Source: Acidithiobacillus ferrooxidans ATCC 23270 (GTDB taxonomy: Bacteria; Pseudomonadota; Gammaproteobacteria; Acidithiobacillales; Acidithiobacillaceae). Taken from it: 64,000 nucleotides of DNA. The number at the start of each line of letters is the position of its first letter. Within the stretch, counting starts at the first letter, position 1. A program made the translations under genes and the position numbers. The notes under the pieces were generated by a model, which was not told the DNA's origin, did not search any database, and saw nothing but the letters and a program-made list of their open reading frames with translations. Positions 24,835 to 34,159 of this stretch are shown piece by piece. The stretch lies in contig NC_011761.1 of NCBI RefSeq assembly GCF_000021485.1, forward strand, positions 1,332,001 to 1,396,000, given 5' to 3'.

Positions 24835-25798
24835 GGGGGGCGGCACTTGCTCAGACTCTGCCATTCAGGTGGTCCCGCCTGCGCCAACCCCTGACCTGTC
24901 GGTCTTCAAGGAAGAACATTTCCATAGAGCCGATTCTTGCCCAGCACGGCGTAGGTATTACCGCTCGGATCTACCCTGAATTCCCCGCAGTGCCAGTACC
25001 GGTGGAGCAGACCATCAAGGCGCTGCGCCCGGAGGGGTGGAAGTTCGCCAGGATGGCGCTAGTCGCATTTTATATCTGCTGGAGAATCCCATACCGGCCC
25101 ACTCACTCTGACGGCGGCCGGCGAGATGTTTGATAAAGGTAGTACCAACAACAACTAACCAGGGGGCGCAATTTGAATCACTCGCACCCGCGATCGCCCC
25201 GGCACAACCCCTATATCTTGCGTTGGCTACGCGGGATTGTGGCTGGGTTTTATGGTGGTCGTGCTGGTGGTGGGGGCATGGCTCGCCTGGTCCGACTGGC
25301 AGTAAATTACTTCATAAGTGCGAGTCCTATGGCCAGATTTGCGCAGCACTGAAGGCACGGAGAAAGGCAGGGGCGCTGTTGCGAGGCAGGGTCTAAAAAA
25401 ACTTGCGGAAATGAATTTCCACAAGCAGTCTGTTTGTTGACAACCAGTAGGCTCAACGGCGGCAGTGCAGCGGGAGTGGCCATTCCCCTTCAAGCTGCGA
25501 ACGAGTAGTATCGGCCACATGCAGTCCTTCATGGGACCAGAAAAAGGCGACGTTGGCCGGCTGGTGTACCTCCGAAAGCCGTCAACCGCACGGTAGAAAT
25601 GTTCGGAAAGCACGGTCACTTGTTCCGTGTAGCTTTTGCGGCTGGCAACAGATCAACTTCCTGCCATTGACCCGGAATGTACGTGTGACACTATGCGTCT
25701 CTTCGACGTCAACGCCGTTGGGCGTCAGCATTTTTCCAGAATGAGCCATGGCAGATATTTAAAAATGGCCGAATTCTGGTTCTGCTAGGGACAGGGAA
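24835..25798. other. 964-bp region without a convincing gene
   Basis: No frame has a start, ribosome site and recognisable protein. A frame on the plus strand is open from about 24,770 to a TGA at 25,133 and has protein-like composition in its second half (IEPILAQHGVGITARIYPEF, then VEQTIKALRPEGWKFARM), but lacks a good start. It may be the remains of a gene fused to or following ssb. Around 25,240 a GTG-rich stretch could encode one membrane helix. The junction with the helicase gene looks like a place where modules were joined. Confidence 0.5.
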
Positions 25799-28700
25799 AT
25801 GAATGATACTGAACTGCTTGATGAATCAGAGTCCAAGAAACCGCATCTGACCATAGCCGTCGCATTGGGTGCGAAGCTCAATCTTGCCGATTTTCAAAAT
25901 GCTGTCCCGATGCTCAGGGAGCTAAGCATTAACAATGATTCTGTTGAGGACGAGAGAGAACTCGACCTCAGTATCGTATCGGCTCCCACATTCCTGAAAA
26001 CCAAGCAATGGCATATCGATGCCGTAAGTGCCGGCCAACGTTGTCACATCACCGATTTGGATGTGCAACTCGATGGCGCTCTGCTGTCTCGCCTCACAGA
26101 AGCCGAGACGGCGACGGTTTCGTTCGTCTTGCGCCGCCGTAGCGAAGCCCGCGAAGAATTGGCCCGGCTTGAACAGACCGTGGAACTCCTGCCACGGAAC
26201 CAATGGGGCGGTTTATCGCACCTGCCAGATATGGTTGCCGCTTTCGTTCAGCCAAACGAGCCCGCAGTCGAACGTGTGCTCAAGCAAACAGCCGATGTCC
26301 TGCGCAAGAACGGCAAGAACCCGGCTCTGGACGGCTATAAAGGCGGTTCGAAGCGTGCCTGGGAACTAACTTCAGGCATCTGGAGCGCAGTGGCGGCAAT
26401 GGGGCTGGATTATGCGCTGCCACCTGCCAGCTTTGAGCATATCGGCCAGAAAGTGCGTGGACCGGGCCAGATTTCCGAGTCAGGTTTGGCCACCTGCCTC
26501 GATCTCGCGTTGTTCTTCTGTTCGGCTATCGAGCAGGCCGGTTTGAACCCGTTGCTGGTCTTTACACGGGGTCATGTCTTTGCAGGCGTGTGGCTCAAGA
26601 ACGAAGAGTTTTCGACCTCCGTGGTCGATGACATAACGGCCTTGCGCAAACGGATCAAGCTCAAGGAATTGGTGCTATTCGAAACCACGGTTGCAACACA
26701 CCGACCAGCGCCGACTTTCTCCTATGCGGTGCAACTCGGGGCGCAGCATGTGGCCGGGGACGAAGAAGAGGCCTTTGAGCTTGCCGTGGACATACGTCGG
26801 ACGCGGCTACAGCGGATCAAGCCGCTGGCCAGCGCCGAGGCGCACGCGGTAGTGGCTCCTATCGAGACCGCACCGGTTATCGAGCCTGTTTTCGATGAGG
26901 CGCCCGATCTGCCGGAAGATGAAACTGTTATCGAACCGGACCCGGCAACGCTGAATCCCAAGGATCGCCTAGCACGCTGGCAACGTAAGTTGTTGGACCT
27001 GTCCCTACGCAACAACCTACTGAATTTTCGTGGCAGCAAGAAGGCGATCAAGCTGGAGGCACCCGATCCTGGCGCCTTGGAAGATTTGCTATCGGATGGC
27101 CAACCCGTGCGTCTGCTCGCTAGGCCCAGCCTCATGGATGGCACCGATCCACGGAATCAGGCGATCCATGAAGGTCGTGAGCGGGAGAATGTGCGACGGG
27201 AACATGCTCGCGATGCTCTGCAACGCCGCGAGGTGTTCGTGGACCTGCCGCAGGAAGAACTGGATACTCGATTCGTGGAATTGTTTCGCTCGGCCCGCTC
27301 CACTTTGCAGGAGGGTGGCGCGAACACCCTGTTTCTCGCCATCGGTTTTCTGTCCTGGACTCGCGAAGACAAGGCCAGCCAGCGTTATCGCGCACCGCTG
27401 ATACTTGTCCCTGTGAACTTGAGCCGCAAGAATATGCGTTCGGGCTTCACCTTAACCCTTCACGACGACGAGCCCCGCTTCAATCCGACGTTGATCGAAA
27501 TGCTGCGCCAGGACTTCAAACTGAACCTGGGCGTGGCCGACGGCGAACTGCCCAGGGACGGTGCCGGCCTGGATGTGGCGGGCATCTGGAAGTCGGTTGC
27601 CCACGCAATCAAGGACATCAAGGGATGGGAGGTAACGGAAGAAGTCGTGCTGGCGATGTTCTCCTTCGCCAAGTATCTGATGTGGAAGGATCTGACCGAG
27701 CGTACCGAGCAGCTACGCGAAAACCCGGTCGTTCGGCACCTGATCGATACGCCGCGCGAGTGTTACCCCCCAGGGATCGATTTTCCGAATCCGAGAAAGC
27801 TCGACATCGAATTACCGCCCGAGCGAACCTTTTGCCCCTTGCCCGCCGATTCCTCGCAACTTTCCGCCGTCATGGCGGCTGCGCGCGGCAAGGACTTCGT
27901 CTTGGTCGGGCCACCCGGTACGGGCAAGAGCCAGACCATCTCCAACCTGATCGCCCAATGTCTGGCGGAAGACAAGCGGGTATTGTTCGTTTCGGAGAAG
28001 ATCGCGGCCCTTGATGTCGTCCACCGGCGACTACGTGAGGTTGGTCTTGGCGAGTTCTGCCTGGAGCTTCACTCCAACAAGGCCAGGAAACTCGATGTGC
28101 TGGTCCAGTTCCAGAAGACCTGGGAGGCAAAGGGGACAGTCGACCCGAAAGTCTGGCAGGCAGAGGCACTGCGTTTGCGAAACCTGCGCGATCAGCTCAA
28201 CGGCTATGTCGAACGACTGCACCATCGGCATGCTAACGGTATGACCATTTACGAGGCGATCGGCCGGGTTGTCGATGGCGCGGATGTTCCAGACCTTGGG
28301 CTGTCCTGGAACGCGCCCCAAGACCACGACTTCACTGCCATAGAGGCCCTCAGGGAAGTGGTAGACCGCCTGGAAGTCAACGCCCGAGCCGTGGGACGGA
28401 ATGCTCTGCTCACCCACCCGCTCGCAGCCATTGGCCACGACGACTGGTCTCCGAGTTGGCAGCACGGGCTGATCGACGCTGCACGTAGCGTGATTTCTGC
28501 TGCGCAAGCGGTGGCACAAGCTTATGAAAGCTTCTCCCAGGCAGTCGGATTGCCATGGCTACCTCTAAACCGGCGTGTCCGGGGCCCGTTGGCCATCCTT
28601 GCCCGAACCTTGCCCCAGGCTGCCGGGCGGGATTGGCGATTCGTCTTGCGGCCTGAGACGAAAACGCTGGCCGACAGGTTGCAAGAAGCTATCGCGTTGC

Positions 28701-31700
28701 TGGCCGAGCACCAGGAACATAGTGCGGCGCTCTCGCCAACGTGGCCGGATTCGGTGGTCGGTGCCTGCAAGCATGGATTGCAGTTATTGCAGAGTCGACG
28801 GGAAACCCATGCCCAGCTTGGCCTGCCCTGGGCCATTGCGACAGTCCAGGAACTCAAGAAGGGATTGGGGTTGCTGGAAAATATCGACCAAGAGGTGAAA
28901 CAACTTTCCGTCCAGTACGGAGAGCAGGTAGAGCAATTGAACGTCACCCAACTCCTGCGCGAGTGGGCCAAGGCCGAGAAATCCATATGGCCGATATCCC
29001 GGTTAGCGAAACGCAAGATCCGCAAGGTCTTCGACGCCATGTTAATGGGCGAGGGCGAACCGGATGTCGCCAAGGACCTCCGCACCTTAGTCAAGATTCG
29101 CGCCTTGCGTTCGGAAGCGATGGCGCTCGACCTGGATACCGATGGTCTATGGGTCGGCCTGAAAACCAAGCCCGGCCTGGCGTATTGCGCCCTGCGCTTT
29201 CAGGCCGCGCTGAGCGCCGCTAGAAGCGAACAAAGCTGGGAAGACACGGGTTTTGAGCCGATTGCCGATGGCCATTGCGGCGAGCGCCTTGCCCAGGAGT
29301 TGGCCCGCATGCGGACTTTGTGCGCCTTGGATAGCCAGTTGGCGGCGCTGGAATACCTGCCCTCAGCCACCGAATCTCTGTGGGCGGGGCTGGCGACGCG
29401 AAGCGAAATATTGGCGGCCGCGCTGCGCTTCCAGGAGGCCACGTCAGCCATACGGGAATCCGGCGCCTTGACCGGCGACCTCGATGCCGTGGCGTCAGGA
29501 GGCTGCGGCACCGCACTATCGGCGGACTATCGGCATCTGCGCGAGCGGGCCGTGGTCGAACAACGACTCGCCGCCTACGACGATCTGATAGACGTCACGG
29601 CTGGTCTTTGGAATGGACTGAAGACCCGCGTCGGCGAGGTGGAGAAGGCGTTGAAGTTCCAGTCCTCCATCTCGGTGGTCATCGCGAATCTCGCCACTAC
29701 GCCGGAGGACATCGAGTCCATCAAGACTGCACTGGAACGGCTCATCGGCGCAGGCAACGCGCTACTGGAACCAAACGGTCCTATCGCGAGAGTCGGCGAA
29801 GCCTACCTCCATGCCTGGGGTAGCCTGCGACCGGCAATCGACCGTCTGGCTGCTGTGGGTGGTTTCTCGAATGCGGCCAAGAACGAATTCGGCGAACAGA
29901 CCCTTGACGACCTTATTCAGCGCTGCGATGCAATCCTTCAAGCTGATAGCCGGCTGCATGCCTGGTGCGCTTGGCGCAAGGTCAGCGGCCAGGGCATGGC
30001 ACTGGGCCTGGCGCCATTGGTTACCGGCATTGAGAACGGTGCGGTGGCCGATGGCCAGGTACGCCGTGCGTTCGAAACGGACTACAGCCGCTGGTGGCTC
30101 AACGCCGTGGTGGATGAAGAACCGGTGATCCGTTCATTTGTCTCGGCGGAGCACGAAAAGCGCATCGACGATTTCCGGGCGCTGGACGAGCGATTCACCG
30201 CGCTGACCCGCGACTGGATCCGGGCGCGACTCTGTGCTGGAATGCCGAGCCAAGACGATGTCACGCGAAACTCTGAGTGGGGCATCCTGCGTCACGAGAT
30301 GAACAAGAAGAAGCGCCACATGCCGTTGCGCGAGCTGATGACCAGCATCCCGACGGTGCTGACCAAGCTGATGCCCTGCCTGCTCATGAGTCCTTTGTCG
30401 ATCGCCCAATACCTGGCCGCCAACGCCACCAGCTTCGACGTGGTGGTCTTTGACGAGGCCTCCCAGATACCGGTCTGGGATGCGGTCGGCGCCATCGCGC
30501 GAGGCAAACAAGTGGTCATGGTGGGCGACCCCAAGCAACTGCCGCCGACCAATTTCTTCGACCGGAGCGAATCGGATCTGGACGACGAAGACGTGGAAGG
30601 CGACCTGGAAAGCATCCTGGACGAATGCCTGGGCGCCAGCCTGCCCATGATGAACTTGGCGTGGCACTACCGCAGCCGCAACGAAAGCCTGATCGCCTTC
30701 TCCAACCACCGCTATTACGGCGGCTCGCTGGTCACCTTCCCATCGCCCGTCACCGAAGACCGGGCAGTGAGCTTCCACCCCGTCAAAGGCGTTTATGAAA
30801 AAGGCGGGGCTCGAATCAACAAGCCCGAAGCCATGGCCCTAGTCACCGATCTGGTTGGGCGCCTCAAATCGCCCGGATTCCGCGAATCAAAGCTGACCAT
30901 CGGCGTGGTCACCTTCAACACCGAACAACAGGGCCTCATCGAAGACCTGCTGGACGAAGAGCGGCGCAAAGACCCCGCTATCGAGCCTTGGTTCTCCGAT
31001 ATTGAGCTGGAGCCGGTATTCGTCAAAAACCTGGAAAGTGTCCAAGGCGACGAGCGCGACATCATGTATTTCTCGATTACCTACGGCCCGGACCTTCACG
31101 GCGCGGTATCGATGAACTTCGGCCCCATGAACCGGGCCGGCGGAGAACGGCGCCTGAACGTTGCGATCACCCGCGCCCGCCACGAACTGCGTGTGTTTTC
31201 CAGCCTCAAGGCCGAGCAGATGGACCTGGCACGTACCCAGGCTATGGGCGTGCGCGACCTGAAGCTATTCCTCGAATTCGCTGAACGTGGCACGCGTGCC
31301 CTGGCAGAGAGCACCGAAGGCAGTCGAGGCAATTTCGAAAGCCCGTTCGAGGAGGCGGTTGCCGCCGCACTCGCCAGGAAAGGTTGGGAACTGCACACCC
31401 AGATCGGTGCCTCGACCTTCCGCATCGACCTGGCCGTCGTCCACCCCGACGCCAAAGGCGTCTACCTGAGCGGTATTGAATGCGACGGCGCCACGTACCA
31501 CCGCTCGGCCACCGCCCGCGACCGCGACAAACTTCGGGAACAGGTACTGCGCGGTCTAGGCTGGGATATCTTGCGAGTCTGGTCGACCGACTGGTGGATC
31601 GATGCCGCCGGCACCTTGGACAAACTGGATGCCAAACTGCGTGTGTTGCTCGAAATAAGCCGGGTGAAGCGCGCGGAAGCGGCGGAGAAAGAGGCAGCTC

Positions 31701-32395
31701 GTCTGGCGGCGGAAGAAGCTGTCGTCAAAGCCAAGGCGAAAGACGTGACGGCGCTAAAGGGCGAAGACGGGCGCGACCACGCCGCCATCCTCCCCTCGGG
31801 CTGGCAACAATTCGACAAGGGTCAGCCCCTGGAAACTGCTGATGTCTACGCCAGGAACGTATCCGAAACGCCGCCCGCGTCTGCCACATACTTCGCCGAA
31901 ACCGATCCCCTGTCCGTGGTCGATGGTGTCGACGTCGATGCTTTTTTTAATACCGCCTACGACCCGATCCTGGCTAGCATGATCGCCCACGTGGTCGAGA
32001 TCGAAGGCCCGGTTCTGGACGCAGTTCTGGCGCGGCGCATCGCCAGGGCCCATGGCTGGCAACGTACCGGCTCGCGCATACGGGAGCGGGTCGAAGCTCT
32101 TGCAGCAAAGCAGTTCAACATAACTGAGGAAGATGTCGGGACGTTCTACTGGCCGGCGGGGCAAAACCCGGATGGACCTATCGTATTCCGGCGAGCTGTT
32201 GGGGATACGGCCAGGATGGTTGATGAAATCTGTATGGAGGAACTGGCTGCGCTGGCGAAGACGGTAATTGCAGCCGGTTTAACGGGAGAAAGTGCCATCA
32301 CCTCGATGGCACGGGCAGTCGGGCTACATCAGATAAGGGCCGTCAGCCGTAGTCGGCTTAATAAGGTAATGCAGATGGTTATGCGGGTGTCCTGA
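25799..32395 (+). CDS. DUF4011-helicase-nuclease protein, Hhe-like anti-phage factor
   Basis: A 2198-residue protein. In order: a transglutaminase-like part near 165-280 (CLDLALFF, then GHVFAGVWL), DUF4011 from about 384 (RWQRKLLDLSLRNNLLNFRG), an SF1 helicase with Walker A GPPGTGKSQTISNLI near 702 and Walker B VVFDEASQIP near 1549, a Vsr/DUF559-type nuclease near 1870-1930 (GIECDGATYHRS, then LRGLGWDILRVWSTDWW), and a DUF3320-like end near 2050. This layout matches the single-gene DUF4011-helicase-Vsr defence system called Hhe, known to protect against phage. All motifs look intact. It opens the defence island of the element. Confidence 0.85.
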   Translation: MNDTELLDESESKKPHLTIAVALGAKLNLADFQNAVPMLRELSINNDSVEDERELDLSIVSAPTFLKTKQWHIDAVSAGQRCHITDLDVQLDGALLSRLTEAETATVSFVLRRRSEAREELARLEQTVELLPRNQWGGLSHLPDMVAAFVQPNEPAVERVLKQTADVLRKNGKNPALDGYKGGSKRAWELTSGIWSAVAAMGLDYALPPASFEHIGQKVRGPGQISESGLATCLDLALFFCSAIEQAGLNPLLVFTRGHVFAGVWLKNEEFSTSVVDDITALRKRIKLKELVLFETTVATHRPAPTFSYAVQLGAQHVAGDEEEAFELAVDIRRTRLQRIKPLASAEAHAVVAPIETAPVIEPVFDEAPDLPEDETVIEPDPATLNPKDRLARWQRKLLDLSLRNNLLNFRGSKKAIKLEAPDPGALEDLLSDGQPVRLLARPSLMDGTDPRNQAIHEGRERENVRREHARDALQRREVFVDLPQEELDTRFVELFRSARSTLQEGGANTLFLAIGFLSWTREDKASQRYRAPLILVPVNLSRKNMRSGFTLTLHDDEPRFNPTLIEMLRQDFKLNLGVADGELPRDGAGLDVAGIWKSVAHAIKDIKGWEVTEEVVLAMFSFAKYLMWKDLTERTEQLRENPVVRHLIDTPRECYPPGIDFPNPRKLDIELPPERTFCPLPADSSQLSAVMAAARGKDFVLVGPPGTGKSQTISNLIAQCLAEDKRVLFVSEKIAALDVVHRRLREVGLGEFCLELHSNKARKLDVLVQFQKTWEAKGTVDPKVWQAEALRLRNLRDQLNGYVERLHHRHANGMTIYEAIGRVVDGADVPDLGLSWNAPQDHDFTAIEALREVVDRLEVNARAVGRNALLTHPLAAIGHDDWSPSWQHGLIDAARSVISAAQAVAQAYESFSQAVGLPWLPLNRRVRGPLAILARTLPQAAGRDWRFVLRPETKTLADRLQEAIALLAEHQEHSAALSPTWPDSVVGACKHGLQLLQSRRETHAQLGLPWAIATVQELKKGLGLLENIDQEVKQLSVQYGEQVEQLNVTQLLREWAKAEKSIWPISRLAKRKIRKVFDAMLMGEGEPDVAKDLRTLVKIRALRSEAMALDLDTDGLWVGLKTKPGLAYCALRFQAALSAARSEQSWEDTGFEPIADGHCGERLAQELARMRTLCALDSQLAALEYLPSATESLWAGLATRSEILAAALRFQEATSAIRESGALTGDLDAVASGGCGTALSADYRHLRERAVVEQRLAAYDDLIDVTAGLWNGLKTRVGEVEKALKFQSSISVVIANLATTPEDIESIKTALERLIGAGNALLEPNGPIARVGEAYLHAWGSLRPAIDRLAAVGGFSNAAKNEFGEQTLDDLIQRCDAILQADSRLHAWCAWRKVSGQGMALGLAPLVTGIENGAVADGQVRRAFETDYSRWWLNAVVDEEPVIRSFVSAEHEKRIDDFRALDERFTALTRDWIRARLCAGMPSQDDVTRNSEWGILRHEMNKKKRHMPLRELMTSIPTVLTKLMPCLLMSPLSIAQYLAANATSFDVVVFDEASQIPVWDAVGAIARGKQVVMVGDPKQLPPTNFFDRSESDLDDEDVEGDLESILDECLGASLPMMNLAWHYRSRNESLIAFSNHRYYGGSLVTFPSPVTEDRAVSFHPVKGVYEKGGARINKPEAMALVTDLVGRLKSPGFRESKLTIGVVTFNTEQQGLIEDLLDEERRKDPAIEPWFSDIELEPVFVKNLESVQGDERDIMYFSITYGPDLHGAVSMNFGPMNRAGGERRLNVAITRARHELRVFSSLKAEQMDLARTQAMGVRDLKLFLEFAERGTRALAESTEGSRGNFESPFEEAVAAALARKGWELHTQIGASTFRIDLAVVHPDAKGVYLSGIECDGATYHRSATARDRDKLREQVLRGLGWDILRVWSTDWWIDAAGTLDKLDAKLRVLLEISRVKRAEAAEKEAARLAAEEAVVKAKAKDVTALKGEDGRDHAAILPSGWQQFDKGQPLETADVYARNVSETPPASATYFAETDPLSVVDGVDVDAFFNTAYDPILASMIAHVVEIEGPVLDAVLARRIARAHGWQRTGSRIRERVEALAAKQFNITEEDVGTFYWPAGQNPDGPIVFRRAVGDTARMVDEICMEELAALAKTVIAAGLTGESAITSMARAVGLHQIRAVSRSRLNKVMQMVMRVS

Positions 32396-32519
32396 TGACC
32401 GGCTTCGCAACTAAACTCCGCGTTGATTCGGTCGTCAATGGGCGCGCTTTACTTGTCATTGTTATCTTCGCGTTCCGAAAATATAATTTTCAACCAACTG
32501 ATTATAAAATAAAACCCAT

Positions 32520-33008
32520 TCATTTATTTATTTTATTTTTTATAACTTTGTGCATCCTCTTTAAAATTAATAGCATTGTTGTGAAGAAATTAAGAAGAAG
32601 AAAAAGCGATAATAATCGGATAGCGCAAAGCAAAATTAAAAATGATGATTTGTTTATTATGGAAAGCAGGAGGAGAAGGGAAATGTCAAAAAGAGCAACT
32701 AATATACAGTAAGAAATGTTATAATATATTTCATTTAGTTGGTCTTTTTCTATGTCCGTTGCATTTTTGTTCTTATCCAATATGAGAATCATGAGATTAA
32801 ACAGCAGAGCTGCAAATACTGATAAAGCAATAATTATGTTTCCTTCTTGGCTGTGGTATGTCATCCCAAAGCAGGGGACTGCCAATATTGATATAAGCAG
32901 AGGAGCAATAAAAGTAATGGTTATATCAAGAACGCTAATTTTATCATCCCTATAATTTCTAAGTGTAGAAAGGTGGTCAATAACAACCTCTGTAATGTCA
33001 AATTTCAT
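32520..33008 (-). CDS. Four-helix membrane protein, candidate effector of unknown two-gene system
   Basis: A 162-residue protein with four strongly hydrophobic stretches at about 30-50, 55-80, 95-115 and 118-148, and short basic termini (RMHKVIKNKINK at the end). It overlaps the 327-residue gene before it by 11 bases. I recognise no family. The gene pair is much richer in A and T than the genes on both sides and lies between a helicase-nuclease gene and a type I restriction system. A membrane effector paired with a sensor is a common design in defence systems, but function here is a guess. Confidence 0.7.
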   Translation of the reverse strand: MKFDITEVVIDHLSTLRNYRDDKISVLDITITFIAPLLISILAVPCFGMTYHSQEGNIIIALSVFAALLFNLMILILDKNKNATDIEKDQLNEIYYNISYCILVALFDISLLLLLSIINKSSFLILLCAIRLLSLFLLLNFFTTMLLILKRMHKVIKNKINK

Positions 33009-33981
33009 TGGTTTGGCCCTGAATTATTTGGGAGAAGTTTTCGTCAATATAGGTATCGCAGGCTGTCTCTAAGGAGTCAAAAGTGGGAAATCGAGTATCA
33101 GAGTACGACACGTATTTTGTTATATCATAACTTAGATTGAAAAGGCTGGACCTAGAGAAGTTAAATACTCTATCTTTTCCATTTATATTTAGAGTAACCT
33201 TTATGTTGTCTATATCTTCGCCATCATGGCTGACCAATTCAAGCAAGTCTTTGTCAAAGAAATCTTTGGGAGCCATTTCCTTCGGCTGGGTAAGCAAGGT
33301 TATCATCTTGGCAAAGAAAGAGGGCATGTTAACTTTAGTTAGTTCAAGTCCTTTAGCAATATGATCAATCTGGTAACGTTTAGTTGTAAAAGAATCAAAT
33401 TTGTCCTCCGGCGTCTCGTACTTTACTATTTCTATTCTGTTTACAATTGCATTTTCAAGTGCTGCTTTGGCTAGCATTCCGGAAACTATAGGTCTTAAAG
33501 TAAAAATTATATCTTTATTCTCTTGGTTGTGTCTTGCAATAATAGCATCTAAGACAGACTTTATGCCGTGCTGCGAAAACTTCTGCAAGCAAACAATTGC
33601 ATTATTTGATTGTTCACTAAATGTTAGGCTGAAATAAAATGGTATTTCTTCGGCATGGTAAGGCTCTCTTGTGATATCAAGCTTTACATCTACATCTCTT
33701 GTATCCTTAAGTGTGGTTTTATAACCATAGTTACCATGGTAGAAAAATCCAGAAATAGATTCCAAGCTGCAACTAAATGATTTTCTTTTTCTTGTAGTAT
33801 GATTTTCTATCCTTGTAATGCTATCATCATCCTGTTTGCTACCATAATTCAAAAAAAGAGCAATAAGCGTATCTTTTATTTTATTGCTTCCAATGGCGCT
33901 GTCAAGTTTTAATAATTTCGTTGGCTCGCTGTGACTTCTTGCTGTTATTATGTATGTGTTTAGCGATATTGTTGGCTTCAT
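32998..33981 (-). CDS. Soluble 327-residue protein, candidate sensor of unknown two-gene system
   Basis: A soluble protein without signal or membrane segment, starting at an ATG with AGGAGAAG just upstream. It alternates beta-like and helical segments and has no recognisable catalytic motif or nucleotide-binding loop; cysteines are few. It is translationally coupled to a four-helix membrane protein. Codon use and base composition are AT-rich, unlike the neighbours, which points to recent acquisition. Size and pairing recall Kiwa (KwaB with KwaA), but I could not match any Kiwa or DUF4868 signature, so it is left unnamed. Confidence 0.72.
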   Translation of the reverse strand: MKPTISLNTYIITARSHSEPTKLLKLDSAIGSNKIKDTLIALFLNYGSKQDDDSITRIENHTTRKRKSFSCSLESISGFFYHGNYGYKTTLKDTRDVDVKLDITREPYHAEEIPFYFSLTFSEQSNNAIVCLQKFSQHGIKSVLDAIIARHNQENKDIIFTLRPIVSGMLAKAALENAIVNRIEIVKYETPEDKFDSFTTKRYQIDHIAKGLELTKVNMPSFFAKMITLLTQPKEMAPKDFFDKDLLELVSHDGEDIDNIKVTLNINGKDRVFNFSRSSLFNLSYDITKYVSYSDTRFPTFDSLETACDTYIDENFSQIIQGQTNEI

Positions 33982-34159
33982 GTCTTCTCCTGCTTTACTT
34001 AACGTTAGATTGGGTTTTTTAGTTTTATATAAAATATATAGTTAACACATTAAACAATTTTTGCTTATCAGAAACAATAAATAGCAATTCTTTTAACTTT
34101 TCATATTGTCTGTCTCCTGTGTTGCATCTCCGAACTTGTAACCAAGAAAATCGGACCCA
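33982..34159. promoter_or_regulatory. AT-rich intergenic region before the two-gene operon
   Basis: This 178-bp stretch separates the AT-rich pair from hsdR. Runs such as TTTTATATAAAATATATAG (34022-34040) would melt easily and probably include the promoter of the pair on the minus strand. The composition changes sharply near 34,130, which marks the edge of the transferred segment. Confidence 0.4.

Noticed and set aside
25130-25396. 88-codon frame and a possible membrane helix near 25,240
   Set aside because: No start signal, Trp/Gly-rich composition from repeated GTG units, and no conserved pattern.
32395-32712. 105-codon plus-strand frame starting in the stop of the helicase gene (TGATG)
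   Set aside because: It overlaps 190 bases of the convergent membrane-protein gene, and its second half is low-complexity AT-rich translation. Coupling at the start is probably chance at a junction.
32520-33981. Identification of the two-gene unit as Kiwa
   Set aside because: The size and membrane/soluble pairing are similar, but I could not match any segment to KwaA or to DUF4868, so the name is not supported.
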